Below the pieces are notes generated by a model. That model was not told the DNA's origin and did no database searches. It saw nothing but the letters and a program-made list of their open reading frames with translations. From a virus: DNA of 23,512 nucleotides. The stretch spans positions 1 through 23,512 of the IMG/VR virus record IMGVR_UViG_3300042446_000627, one strand, 5' to 3'. Every line of letters begins with the position of its first letter. The first letter of the stretch is position 1. Position numbers and translations under genes: made by a program. Positions 12,667 to 20,629 of the stretch are shown here, piece by piece.

Positions 12667-13133
12667 AGTACTATTATGTTGTTATTTGATACTTGTTCTG
12701 CTACATAGTCCCAAAGTGGCATTAAAGAGCGTTTTAAAGCTTCGTAATTACCGCTATCAAGTTCTGCTCTAAATTCCAACCATTGAAAGTAAGCTAAGTT
12801 TACAACCTTTATACTTTGGTAGGTATCTAAAGGAATGATAAAACCACTTAAAACAAACTTATTATCAGGGAACGCCCATTGATATATCTCAGGAATCTCA
12901 ACTGCGTAAGGCAATAAAGTTGGAGGTGTAAAATAGTTTAAATCCTCAATGTTTAAACTTTCTAAAGTTACATCATTGAACACACTTTCTAAGTCAGCGT
13001 TAGTGCTTACCTTTTGCCAATTATTTAAAAAGTCGAAGTACCCTAATTGTCGGGCAACATCTAAACCATTATCATTAAAATAATAGTCTGCGTATACCTT
13101 TAATTGTTTTTTATCAAAATATCCTAATATCAT
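12663..13133 (-). CDS. Hypothetical virion-region protein, 156 aa
   Basis: Not recognised. The sequence is rich in aromatic residues (YADYYF, YFDFLNNWQ, YFTPPTLLPYAVEIPEIYQW) with a helical C-terminal third (YQSIKVVNLAYFQWLEFRAE, ALKRSLMPLWDYVAEQV). It overlaps the fibre-like gene by 4 bases and may be a structural or assembly partner of it. Confidence 0.5.
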   Translation of the reverse strand: MILGYFDKKQLKVYADYYFNDNGLDVARQLGYFDFLNNWQKVSTNADLESVFNDVTLESLNIEDLNYFTPPTLLPYAVEIPEIYQWAFPDNKFVLSGFIIPLDTYQSIKVVNLAYFQWLEFRAELDSGNYEALKRSLMPLWDYVAEQVSNNNIIVL

Positions 13134-14878
13134 GGTGCGGTGATTAAATTTCTTACGTTAGTTACATAGTACGAATTTCTTAAATCAGTTTTAACTAATC
13201 CAGCTACACCCCTTGTTAAATTTCCATAAAACCAAGCAAATGTTGTTGCGTCTGCGTATGTAGTTGAACTCCAATAATTAAAGTTATTTGGCCACAACAA
13301 AACACCTGTTGCTGGGTCGTTTAAAACAGAAATACCTGCATAATTATGGACTGTATTTAAAATTTCTTTATTAGTTGCAACATACCAATCAGAATATGTT
13401 ATCCCATTTAGAATAAAACTAAATGCCAAAGAATTATCTATTGAAGTATTCCAATTAGTAGCTGCTGGATTTATACGATAATACATTAATCCTGTTAATT
13501 TATCTATCGTTGCTAAATTTGCGTTCCCAGTTGCAGAAAATGCTTGAATACCATTTATATCAACAAAACGTGTAGTACTGCTAACTCCATTAACAACTAA
13601 AGGATTTTTTAAAACGCTAAAAAAATTGGCGCTTGTAAAATCTAATTCTGCTATTGATTTAGGAGTTGTAGGTGGCGTGTAATCAAACCAACCATTCTGC
13701 ACTCTCCACCCCTCATCTCCTGTTCTATAAGAAGTGTATTGACTTGGTTCAATAGTTTTAAATAAAACACCACTTGCAGCAGAACCCGATGGTACGATCC
13801 ATTCAGTTCCTACTTTACTACCTACTTGGTTTCCTGAACCATCTTTAACAAGAATGTTAGAAGTTGCCCCACTTGGATAAGGCGAGAACGCTGCTGAATT
13901 AATTGTTATCGTGGAATCAGGGGCGGTAATGTTTGCAGAAGATTCAGCGTTTATACTTGTAGTTGATAATGTGGTTGCTAATGTATTTTTAAGGACTGCA
14001 GTTGAGTCATTGATTGTTACATCTTGGCTAACATTACTCGGAATGACTGAAGTTTTTAAAATATTGCCTGAGTCATCTTTAATTACTGCCGTTGAATCGG
14101 GTGCAGTTATGTTTGCAGACCCATTGCTTAAAATACTTGTAGTCGATAAAGTTGTATTTAAAGTGTTTTTAAGGACTGCACTTCCATCGGGAGCGGTTAT
14201 GTTACTACTTGCCCCACTTGCTATTGAAGTAGTTGATATTGTAGTTCCTGCACTGTCTTTTAAAACTGCCGTTGCATTAGGGCAAGAACTTGAAACAACC
14301 CAATTACCACTAACTAATGAGCCTACGGGCGTTCCACTTCCATCCACTACCGCTATATCCTCCGTGTTTCCACTCCCAACACTCCCATAACTTACCCCGT
14401 TTATTGTTATTATCGCAACTGGGCAAGTCGAAATTGGTGGCGTTGGTGTCCCCGTTGTTGGAACTGCACACTCATTATAGTCAAAATCAGCCGTTACGCT
14501 AACAGTAATTAAATGACCTGCAATCCTATCTTTAAAATCATGGATAAAAGGAGTTAAGGTATTACTCTTGTCAAGGTCAACATCTCTATTAAGGTTAAGA
14601 GTCGCTAAAAGGTCTAACCCAATTTGAAAAGTATCCGATTCAACTTCGACTTTGTTTGCATCGCCATCCTCAAGCCTATCTCCGATTAAGATATTAAAAT
14701 TGTAAGTTATCTCATTGCCACTTATGTTAGACGGTTGAGGACTAACCCAAAACAAAGGGTAAGTTGTAGCCGTAGACGAACTAATTTCCGATAGGTCACC
14801 ATAACCATAGTCTTTAATCTGCAAATGGTTGTCTGCAAAATCCTTAAAATACTTGTAAAGAATGTTTTTAGTTATCAT
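13130..14878 (-). CDS. Large virion/adhesion protein with 30-aa repeats and DUF1566-like C terminus
   Basis: A 582-aa protein in three parts. Residues 1-138 look like a virion domain (YFKDFADNHLQIKDYGYGD at 10-28). Then a stalk contains four 30-residue repeats (203-232, 233-262, 263-292, 293-322) of the form AVLKN..TTLSTTSI..GSSANITAPDST. They are flanked by two copies of a cap motif, DGSG..VGS.V...W (179-194 and 356-370). The last 125 residues (about 455-580) carry a DUF1566/Lcl_C-like lectin fold: TGLMYYR, NGITYSDWYVATNKEILN, FNYWSSTTY and YYVTNVR. This design suggests a display fibre or receptor-binding decoration. Confidence 0.7.
   Translation of the reverse strand: MITKNILYKYFKDFADNHLQIKDYGYGDLSEISSSTATTYPLFWVSPQPSNISGNEITYNFNILIGDRLEDGDANKVEVESDTFQIGLDLLATLNLNRDVDLDKSNTLTPFIHDFKDRIAGHLITVSVTADFDYNECAVPTTGTPTPPISTCPVAIITINGVSYGSVGSGNTEDIAVVDGSGTPVGSLVSGNWVVSSSCPNATAVLKDSAGTTISTTSIASGASSNITAPDGSAVLKNTLNTTLSTTSILSNGSANITAPDSTAVIKDDSGNILKTSVIPSNVSQDVTINDSTAVLKNTLATTLSTTSINAESSANITAPDSTITINSAAFSPYPSGATSNILVKDGSGNQVGSKVGTEWIVPSGSAASGVLFKTIEPSQYTSYRTGDEGWRVQNGWFDYTPPTTPKSIAELDFTSANFFSVLKNPLVVNGVSSTTRFVDINGIQAFSATGNANLATIDKLTGLMYYRINPAATNWNTSIDNSLAFSFILNGITYSDWYVATNKEILNTVHNYAGISVLNDPATGVLLWPNNFNYWSSTTYADATTFAWFYGNLTRGVAGLVKTDLRNSYYVTNVRNLITAP
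13913..14272 (-). repeat. Four 90-base coding repeats
   Basis: Codons 203-322 of the 582-aa protein repeat with a period of exactly 30 residues (90 bases). Units 2 and 4 are the most alike (AVLKNTL.TTLSTTSI.......SANITAPD). Unit 3 has drifted most. Copy number may differ between related phages. Confidence 0.8.
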
Positions 14879-14973
14879 TTTTTCTTTTCAATATACACCA
14901 TTAACTTTTGTAAGTTCTTTTTAGTGATTTTCTTGTTAGCAATCTTTACAGTATGGGTAGTATTTTCGTTCAT
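14875..14973 (-). CDS. Small basic protein, 32 aa
   Basis: Reads MNENTTHTVKIANKKITKKN then LQKLMVYIEKKK. Eleven of 32 residues are Lys and the second half is helical, so it may bind nucleic acid or an acidic partner. It starts inside the connector gene end (38-base overlap) and its TGA overlaps the fibre-like ATG as ATGA, filling the otherwise empty 57-base gap. No function is recognised. Confidence 0.55.
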   Translation of the reverse strand: MNENTTHTVKIANKKITKKNLQKLMVYIEKKK

Positions 14974-15502
14974 TGTTTTTTCTTCTTGACCTGCCTAAAT
15001 AAATTCCAGTGTTATATCCTAATTCTCTTGATTGAATATCTTGAGCGTTGTTATTGCCTGACATCCACAAAGGATATGAGGTGTTATATTCGCTTAGATA
15101 ACCTGACAACCTTTTGCCGTAAAACTCAGCCATACGGCCCCACTTTTGTTCTATCAATTCCAATTCTCTTTGGCTTACGGGTTGTTGGTTGTCGGAATTT
15201 TGGGTTACGACTCCTTTGTTTGAGAATCGGTAGTTAAATATTATTGCCCCATCTGCTATGGTTGCGTTGATAATAAAATCTCTGATATAGTCATCTAACA
15301 AGGTTTGGTTTAACCCCGTTAAAGTCGATGCGTTTATTTGGTCTGCGATTTCATTGTAAAGGTCGCTCCCTAAAATTTGTTGCAGTTGTAAATCTTGCAC
15401 CATTATTATCGTTTGAGCGATTAATTTATCATCGACATTATTCTCTATTACACCATATTTTTTAATGGTGGCGGTGCTTACGAAAAGTGGTTTTAAACTC
15501 AT
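14936..15502 (-). CDS. Head-tail connector/adaptor-like protein
   Basis: A 188-aa protein directly after the portal gene. It opens with SLKPLFVSTATIKKYGVIE and has mostly helical content: DDKLIAQTIIMVQDLQLQQILGSD (about 24-47), LDDYIRDFIINATIADGAIIF (69-89) and RELELIEQKWGRMAEFYGKRLSGYL (111-135). This resembles gp6-type connectors, which bind the portal and complete the head. The position next to the portal supports the call. The basic C-terminal tail (RSRRKNNERKYYPYCKDC) is unusual. Confidence 0.6.
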   Translation of the reverse strand: MSLKPLFVSTATIKKYGVIENNVDDKLIAQTIIMVQDLQLQQILGSDLYNEIADQINASTLTGLNQTLLDDYIRDFIINATIADGAIIFNYRFSNKGVVTQNSDNQQPVSQRELELIEQKWGRMAEFYGKRLSGYLSEYNTSYPLWMSGNNNAQDIQSRELGYNTGIYLGRSRRKNNERKYYPYCKDC

Positions 15503-15503
15503 T

Positions 15504-17474
15504 TTATTTTTTCTTTTTAACTAACACGCTCTCAAAGAAATGTCTACAACTTGGGATATGAGTAACAGTACCTTTGATTGTTTGCCATCCACCCTTATAC
15601 TTGAATACGTCATCATTATAACCCTTTGTACTTGCATCGTTTTGTAAATTATCTATTTCTGCTCTTGAATACAATTTATTTGCTCCTAACATTTTACGAC
15701 AAAACTCCCTTGTCCCATCAATAATAGGAGGTTCTAAATTTGTAGTATATCTCCACTTTGTTTCTAAGCCGACCTCTTGGCTTGGGGGTTCTTGTATCTC
15801 TTCGGGAGTAATACTTATTTCGCCTTTAACCTCAGTGTATTTTACTTGTAGAATGTTAGCCTTATTTAATCTTTCTAAAGATTTGTAAAGTTCACTTTCT
15901 GAAATCTTTAATTTTTTTGCAAGGTCAGAAATCTTGTAACTCTTGCCTTTTTTTATTTCGTCTAATAATTTTTGATCATCTTCTTTTGCGAACTTATCTG
16001 AGTCAGAGTAAACAAAACAAGATTTCACTATCTCGTAATTGTCAGCCGATTCGCCAATTTTTAAAAACTCGTTAAGTATAAAATCTTCTTGAGTTTCAAA
16101 ACTTGACTTTAAAACATCGCCACCGACAAGCGCAGGTAAACTGATTAAGTTTCTAATCTCGTTTGTAGTTAGACTTTCAAGAATCTTAGGAGCGATAATA
16201 GGATTTGAATTGATAATAGTTAAGATGTCATCCTTTTTAACAAGGTTCGGTTTCTCAATTCCTAATCTTTCATAAACCATGTCAGCGAATGAATCCGCAT
16301 CTATTGTTCTACTAATTACTTCACTTGTCAACTCTATACCGATAGGGTCAAGTGTTGTTAATTCAACGGGATTCCCTATAAAACCATAAAGAGAAAGAAT
16401 ATAATTCATGTCCTCTTCCTCTTCTTGTTGTTTTGGCTTTACATAGGTATTGCTAAAATGTTCCCAAGACAAATCAAACTCAGAACGCCCTCCACCCAAT
16501 TCGCCAGGTGTTTTAATACCAAAAAGTAAACCGTTAGAAACTCGGTGAGAATAAAGTATCTTATTTATGGTATCCTTGCTTAATTGTTCGTATTGTTTGT
16601 CTAAATCATTAGAACGCAAAGGACTAATTTCGGGCGGTGTTGTATTTGGATTCTGAAAGTTTAAAAGAATCTCTCCTGCGTTATCCGTTCCTGAAGCCTT
16701 ACTTTTAAAAGCGTGTTCAATTTCTACTTGTTCCTCGTCATTAATTGCCGTTCCATTAAAGAAAGTGACCATAGTACCTGCTGAGAATCCCGTTTTAACA
16801 TTGTTTAACTGAAAGAAGTTGCACTCTATGTCAGTTTCAATCGGTGTAGCGCCACTATTATACTCAGGCAAAGGATAGATATCACTTGCAGGGTTATCGT
16901 CTATTAAATAAAGGATTTGTTTGCCTTGTCTTTTTAAAGGGTCGAATGCAGGTAAAGTTACAGTGTCTTCAGGAAGTTTCCCGTTTGACCTTTTCCATTT
17001 AGCGTTTGTGCTTTGTTCTCTGGTCCACTCCTTAGAGATGTAAAATTCTGACTTGTCAACGTTTGTTCTTATTGTGTTAAACGGTTGAAGCTTTACACTT
17101 TTAATAGCCCCGAATACATCCCATTCAATAAGATAAGCACATCCACCATACAAAGTTCTTTCAAAGATTTTCTTTCTTGCAAGTTCATCGGCAGTTTGAG
17201 AATTGTTAATAGAATTTAAAGTTTTTTGTAAACCTACCTTATCCCCTGCCCAATCAGCTTTAATTTTAAAACCTTTGCCATAAATATAAGTTGCCTTACC
17301 TTTTATAATCGCTCCGTGTATCCCCGAATTGTTATAAAGATAACTTAGGTAATCTGAGTAATCGTTATTTTTACCATAAGGCACATACAACATATTAGGT
17401 TGTCTGCGAAATATGGGAGTTTCATTCGCATAAAGTGGAAACTTACTGAATGAATAATTTTTAGTTTGGCTCAT
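15504..17474 (-). CDS. Portal protein fused to winged-helix and CRH-type head-morphogenesis domain
   Basis: A 656-aa protein. Its first two-thirds resemble phage portals, which form the dodecameric channel for DNA entry: LYNNSGIHGAIIKGKATYIYGKGF (about 46-69), ERTLYGGCAYLIEWDVFG, and the late block RVSNGLLFGIKTPGELGGG. The C-terminal 160 residues hold a predicted winged helix (YKISDLAKKLKISESELYKS then LERLNKANILQVKY) and a terminal domain with TREFCRKMLGANKLYSRAEI, GGWQTIKGT and PSCRHFF near the end. That last pattern resembles the C-terminal part of MuF-type morphogenesis proteins, usually a separate gene. It overlaps the upstream gene by 14 bases. Confidence 0.8.
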   Translation of the reverse strand: MSQTKNYSFSKFPLYANETPIFRRQPNMLYVPYGKNNDYSDYLSYLYNNSGIHGAIIKGKATYIYGKGFKIKADWAGDKVGLQKTLNSINNSQTADELARKKIFERTLYGGCAYLIEWDVFGAIKSVKLQPFNTIRTNVDKSEFYISKEWTREQSTNAKWKRSNGKLPEDTVTLPAFDPLKRQGKQILYLIDDNPASDIYPLPEYNSGATPIETDIECNFFQLNNVKTGFSAGTMVTFFNGTAINDEEQVEIEHAFKSKASGTDNAGEILLNFQNPNTTPPEISPLRSNDLDKQYEQLSKDTINKILYSHRVSNGLLFGIKTPGELGGGRSEFDLSWEHFSNTYVKPKQQEEEEDMNYILSLYGFIGNPVELTTLDPIGIELTSEVISRTIDADSFADMVYERLGIEKPNLVKKDDILTIINSNPIIAPKILESLTTNEIRNLISLPALVGGDVLKSSFETQEDFILNEFLKIGESADNYEIVKSCFVYSDSDKFAKEDDQKLLDEIKKGKSYKISDLAKKLKISESELYKSLERLNKANILQVKYTEVKGEISITPEEIQEPPSQEVGLETKWRYTTNLEPPIIDGTREFCRKMLGANKLYSRAEIDNLQNDASTKGYNDDVFKYKGGWQTIKGTVTHIPSCRHFFESVLVKKKK

Positions 17475-17853
17475 ATGCTTTGCGTGTTAAGGTAGATTCT
17501 TGTTCTACTCTTGAGGTTATTACTTTATCATAGGTCATTAGTCCATTTTCAACCACATTTAAACCAGTAGGCACTAAATTAGTTGAACTCACTTGCTCGT
17601 AAACATTATAGGTGTATTCATCTCCTAAAGGTATCTGAATTTCGCCTACTAATGGACTTGGGGTTGTAGTCTTTACTATTATTGTAAACTTATTATATCT
17701 TTCGGGATATAGGCTTAAATCAGCTGAGATACAATAGTACTTTATTTGCGTTTGATTATTAATAAATTCAAACAAGAAGTTAGGTGAGGATATCGTTATC
17801 TTCTCAGACAAAGTCAATACCACAACATTACTTCCAAAATTAAGTCTAATCAT
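17461..17853 (-). CDS. Hypothetical virion protein, 130 aa
   Basis: Not recognised with confidence. The protein is almost entirely beta-stranded (NVVVLTLSEKITI, NFLFEFINNQTQIKYYCIS, YNKFTIIVKTT, GEIQIPLGDEYTYNVYEQ), with a C-terminal VEQESTLTRKAYEPN. Small beta-rich proteins of this style occur in structural operons of Bacteroidetes phages and may be decoration or tail proteins. It follows a terminator and overlaps the portal start. Confidence 0.55.
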   Translation of the reverse strand: MIRLNFGSNVVVLTLSEKITISSPNFLFEFINNQTQIKYYCISADLSLYPERYNKFTIIVKTTTPSPLVGEIQIPLGDEYTYNVYEQVSSTNLVPTGLNVVENGLMTYDKVITSRVEQESTLTRKAYEPN

Positions 17854-17886
17854 TACTTATATTATATTAAAAAGTAAGTTAAGTAC

Positions 17887-17919
17887 AAAAAAAAAGGGAA
17901 GCCGTTAAGCCTCCCTTTT
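17887..17919 (-). terminator. Intrinsic terminator after the tail-tube-like gene
   Basis: The minus strand reads GGGAGGC, a loop TTAACG, GCTTCCC, then nine T (17887-17895). The seven-pair stem has one G-U pair, so it favours minus-strand RNA. Flanking A and T runs could extend the stem. It would make capsid and tail-tube messages more abundant than portal messages. Confidence 0.85.
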
Positions 17920-17933
17920 AATTCAATTATTAA

Positions 17934-18452
17934 TTATGCTATTAATGTAGTCACAATAGCTTGAGAAATTCCATAAGGATAAGTCTTCTCTTCGCCCGTG
18001 AAAGTTAAAACAAAACCGTTTAAGTCACTTGCACCTTTGCCTGTTCCTGCCGTTCCCGTTGAAAGGTCTAAACCATTCTCAGAACCAAACAAGCTAAACA
18101 ACCCGTTCTTATCTTTAACGATAAACATTAACGGCTTTTGAGCAAGTACTCTTATTTCGTTTCTTTTGGCCACATCAAAACGATCAAGTTGAAACTCTAC
18201 GCTTTGCATGATGTAACCACTTCCACTTGTAACCTCACCTGCGTTGTCTGCTTTAGCCTCTGCGGTGTTTCTTCTAAGTTCATATTTGTAGAACTTTTTG
18301 CCACCCGTCATTGCCATTGCAGAAACTAAACCTGCTGAAGTTGTGAAAGTAGTAGTGTTTAAATACTCTAATTCGCCAATGTAAACTTCATCGACACCCC
18401 CTATACTATCACGACAGTCAAGGGTAAATCCAGTTGATAGTAAACAAGGCAT
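17934..18452 (-). CDS. Putative major tail (tube) protein
   Basis: A 172-aa beta-rich protein placed just after the capsid gene (two-base gap). Features include an N-terminal CRDSIGGVDEVYIGELEYL segment (about 13-31), a sheet GYIMQSVEFQLDR (79-91), MFIVKDKNGLFSLFGSENGL (108-127) and a Gly/Thr loop before NGFVLTFTGEEKTYPYGIS (145-163). The last pattern recalls tube proteins with a closing beta hairpin. High-expression position before a terminator suits a major structural protein. It could also be a capsid decoration protein. Confidence 0.5.
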   Translation of the reverse strand: MPCLLSTGFTLDCRDSIGGVDEVYIGELEYLNTTTFTTSAGLVSAMAMTGGKKFYKYELRRNTAEAKADNAGEVTSGSGYIMQSVEFQLDRFDVAKRNEIRVLAQKPLMFIVKDKNGLFSLFGSENGLDLSTGTAGTGKGASDLNGFVLTFTGEEKTYPYGISQAIVTTLIA

Positions 18453-18454
18453 GA

Positions 18455-19417
18455 TTAAGCTAATTTAAAGGTTACGATTTCATTCGGGAATTTCACTTGA
18501 GTTCCAACTTTGAAGTGAATATCAAGCATCATTGTCAAGCTGATTGGGTTCTCACGAATGTTGAACATATCTTCGTCAGACTCCAAGTCAGTTCCGATAA
18601 TGAAGTTAGAAGTTCTACCTAAGTGGATTCTATTAGTTCCGTCTAATCCGAAGTAAGCAACTACCTTGATTCCAGTGCCTGGCAAAATTAACTCTTGAGA
18701 TTGGTAAGCAGAACCATTTACACCATCATAGTGGAATAAGTTAGCAGCTTTCAATGCAAGGATTAACTTATCAAAAGTATCGCTACCACACATGAATTGT
18801 AAGTCAGCCTTACCTTTCAATTTAGCAGGAAGCAATGCCCATATTCCGTCAAATATAGAAACTACGTTTGCAGAAGTGATACCAGTTCCAGTTGTGATAC
18901 CTGATGGGTTACCGTTGATAGTAGTAGCAGAAGCATCAAGAATGATTTTGTTGAAACCATCAAATTGAGTTAAGTTAGAACCACCTGACCCACCGATAGC
19001 AGATTGCCACAATGCAGTTTCTTTTGCTTCAGTCAACAAACCTACTAAGAAGTTAGTGAAGTCAGCTTCGAATGCAATGTAGTCATACATAGTGCCTGGG
19101 CGCAATGCTCTTTCCGTCCAAAATCCTTCAAGTTCTTTAGCACAAAACTCTTGCTGAACTTTGATTTTACCAACTGTGATAGTTCTCTTAGAGAAACCAG
19201 TCTTACCTGAAGCGTTAAATGCACACGCAGTGTCAGCTTGGTAGAATAACTCAGTAGTGATGTAATGCAAATCAGCAGTTGATTTGATACCCGTTTGTTT
19301 TGCGAAAGTTGCTCCCGTTTTGCCTTCGTAGAAAGAACGGATAAGCAATTCAAGTGATTGGTCATTAACGACTGCTGGTAATCCAGTGGTGTCGTATGCG
19401 AATTTTTTAAGTTTCAT
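18455..19417 (-). CDS. Major capsid protein
   Basis: A 320-aa protein with the character of an HK97-fold capsid subunit: an extended N arm with a long helix (about 20-60), a central LTEAKETALWQSAIGGSGGSN area, the A-domain-like segment GIWALLPAKLKGKADLQFMCGSDTFDKLILALKAANLF (about 192-228), LPGTGIKVVAYFGLDG (245-260) and a C-terminal MMLDIHFKVGTQVKFPNEIVTFKL. It lies 6 bases after the protease/scaffold gene. Codons here look better balanced than in the rest of the window, as expected for a highly expressed gene. Confidence 0.8.
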   Translation of the reverse strand: MKLKKFAYDTTGLPAVVNDQSLELLIRSFYEGKTGATFAKQTGIKSTADLHYITTELFYQADTACAFNASGKTGFSKRTITVGKIKVQQEFCAKELEGFWTERALRPGTMYDYIAFEADFTNFLVGLLTEAKETALWQSAIGGSGGSNLTQFDGFNKIILDASATTINGNPSGITTGTGITSANVVSIFDGIWALLPAKLKGKADLQFMCGSDTFDKLILALKAANLFHYDGVNGSAYQSQELILPGTGIKVVAYFGLDGTNRIHLGRTSNFIIGTDLESDEDMFNIRENPISLTMMLDIHFKVGTQVKFPNEIVTFKLA

Positions 19418-19423
19418 CTTATT

Positions 19424-20587
19424 TTATTTTATTTTGTTTAATATTTCGGTTAATCTTGAGAATTGAGAAGCTCCAACGCTTACACTCTTTCTCTTTGCAT
19501 CATCCTTAACGGGTTCAGCTTCTTCGGTCTTAGCAAGGATTCCAACTGCTGAAAATAATGCAGTTGTCTTTGCGTTTAATGCTTCAATTTCTTTAGCATA
19601 CTTAGAGTGAATCTCAGCAATCTGAGTGTTGAAGTCATTTGCTTGAGCCTCTAATGCTTCGTTTACCTTAGACATCATTGCTTCGTCATTCAACGGGCTT
19701 TCTTCTTCAGGGGTTGAAACCTCTTCGATAACTCCACCCGTTACAGTGATAACAATGTCACCTTCTAAAGTGTGTTCACCGTCAGGTACTTCTACTTCAG
19801 AACCGTCAGCCATAATTAAAGTTACACTTTCGCCAACTGCGATAGTTCCTTTAACACTTGCTGAACCGTCTAACAAACTTGTCATTGCCAATTCAATTGC
19901 AGGTTCTACAACGGGCGTTTCTTCACTAAAAACTTTTTTAAGTTGATTAGTAAGGTCTTCGCCTAAGACCTTTTTTAATTTATTAAATTCCATATTCGAT
20001 ATTATTTTATTTTTTAATTCTTCGTATTCGTTTTGTTCGGCTTCATCTACCTTTTTATCATTAAAGTAACCCTCAACACTAAAACCTTTGATGTCACCTT
20101 TCTTTGCCATGTCCCAAACTGCATCATCTTCTATTTTAACATAGCCAAACCATGAACCATCGGGAGCAGGAGTGAAGCCGTCGGGCGTTTTAATGCCTAA
20201 TTTGCTATCAATTATAAAATGAGATAGTAAATAAGCACCTTTAACGGGTAAATTATCGTCATGATTGAGGTTAAAACTTAGTGGTTTGCCACTTTTAGCG
20301 AGTTTATTTACGATTCTTGCGATGCTTTCTGCGGTAAATTTGACGTAATATTCCGTTCCGTCCTCATCACGCCTATAAATTGGTTGTTCCGCAGCCATTA
20401 AAAAGCCTCCTAAAATCCTTTTTTCCTCATCTACAACAGTGAATTTGTGTTCAATTATAGGTTCTTGCGCTGAAAATGTCTGCCAATTCCTTTCAATAGC
20501 AGGTTGTAACACTAAGCCAACTGCGAAAACTGAGGTTTCATCCTCAAGATTCTCGTCTATATCCAAAACATATAAAGGTAGCTTCAT
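19424..20587 (-). CDS. Prohead protease (XkdF-like) with scaffold region
   Basis: A 387-aa protein. Residues 1-178 match the XkdF-type serine protease, which trims the scaffold during capsid maturation: H109 in NLNHDDNLPVKG and S170 in KGFSVEGYF are the likely catalytic pair. Residues about 199-300 include a beta module (SASVKGTIAVGESVTLIMAD then VPDGEHTLEGDIVITVTGG), and about 300-387 form a coiled coil ending QFSRLTEILNKIK, typical of scaffold. An in-frame ATG at 19993 (M199) could give a separate 189-aa scaffold. It lies directly before the capsid gene. Confidence 0.75.
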   Translation of the reverse strand: MKLPLYVLDIDENLEDETSVFAVGLVLQPAIERNWQTFSAQEPIIEHKFTVVDEEKRILGGFLMAAEQPIYRRDEDGTEYYVKFTAESIARIVNKLAKSGKPLSFNLNHDDNLPVKGAYLLSHFIIDSKLGIKTPDGFTPAPDGSWFGYVKIEDDAVWDMAKKGDIKGFSVEGYFNDKKVDEAEQNEYEELKNKIISNMEFNKLKKVLGEDLTNQLKKVFSEETPVVEPAIELAMTSLLDGSASVKGTIAVGESVTLIMADGSEVEVPDGEHTLEGDIVITVTGGVIEEVSTPEEESPLNDEAMMSKVNEALEAQANDFNTQIAEIHSKYAKEIEALNAKTTALFSAVGILAKTEEAEPVKDDAKRKSVSVGASQFSRLTEILNKIK

Positions 20588-20629
20588 TGATTATATTATA
20601 TTTATAATTAAACTATGTACAATATAGAG

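Noticed and set aside
13130-13520. The lectin-like C terminus of the 582-aa protein as a diversity-generating retroelement target
   Set aside because: The fold type is used by such targets, but I found no reverse transcriptase and no second near-copy of the end of the gene in this window. Possible only if those lie outside.
13911-14390. Plus-strand open frame of 159 codons
   Set aside because: It is the reverse complement of the Thr/Ser-rich repeats of the fibre-like gene; low-complexity coding sequence gives long opposite frames.
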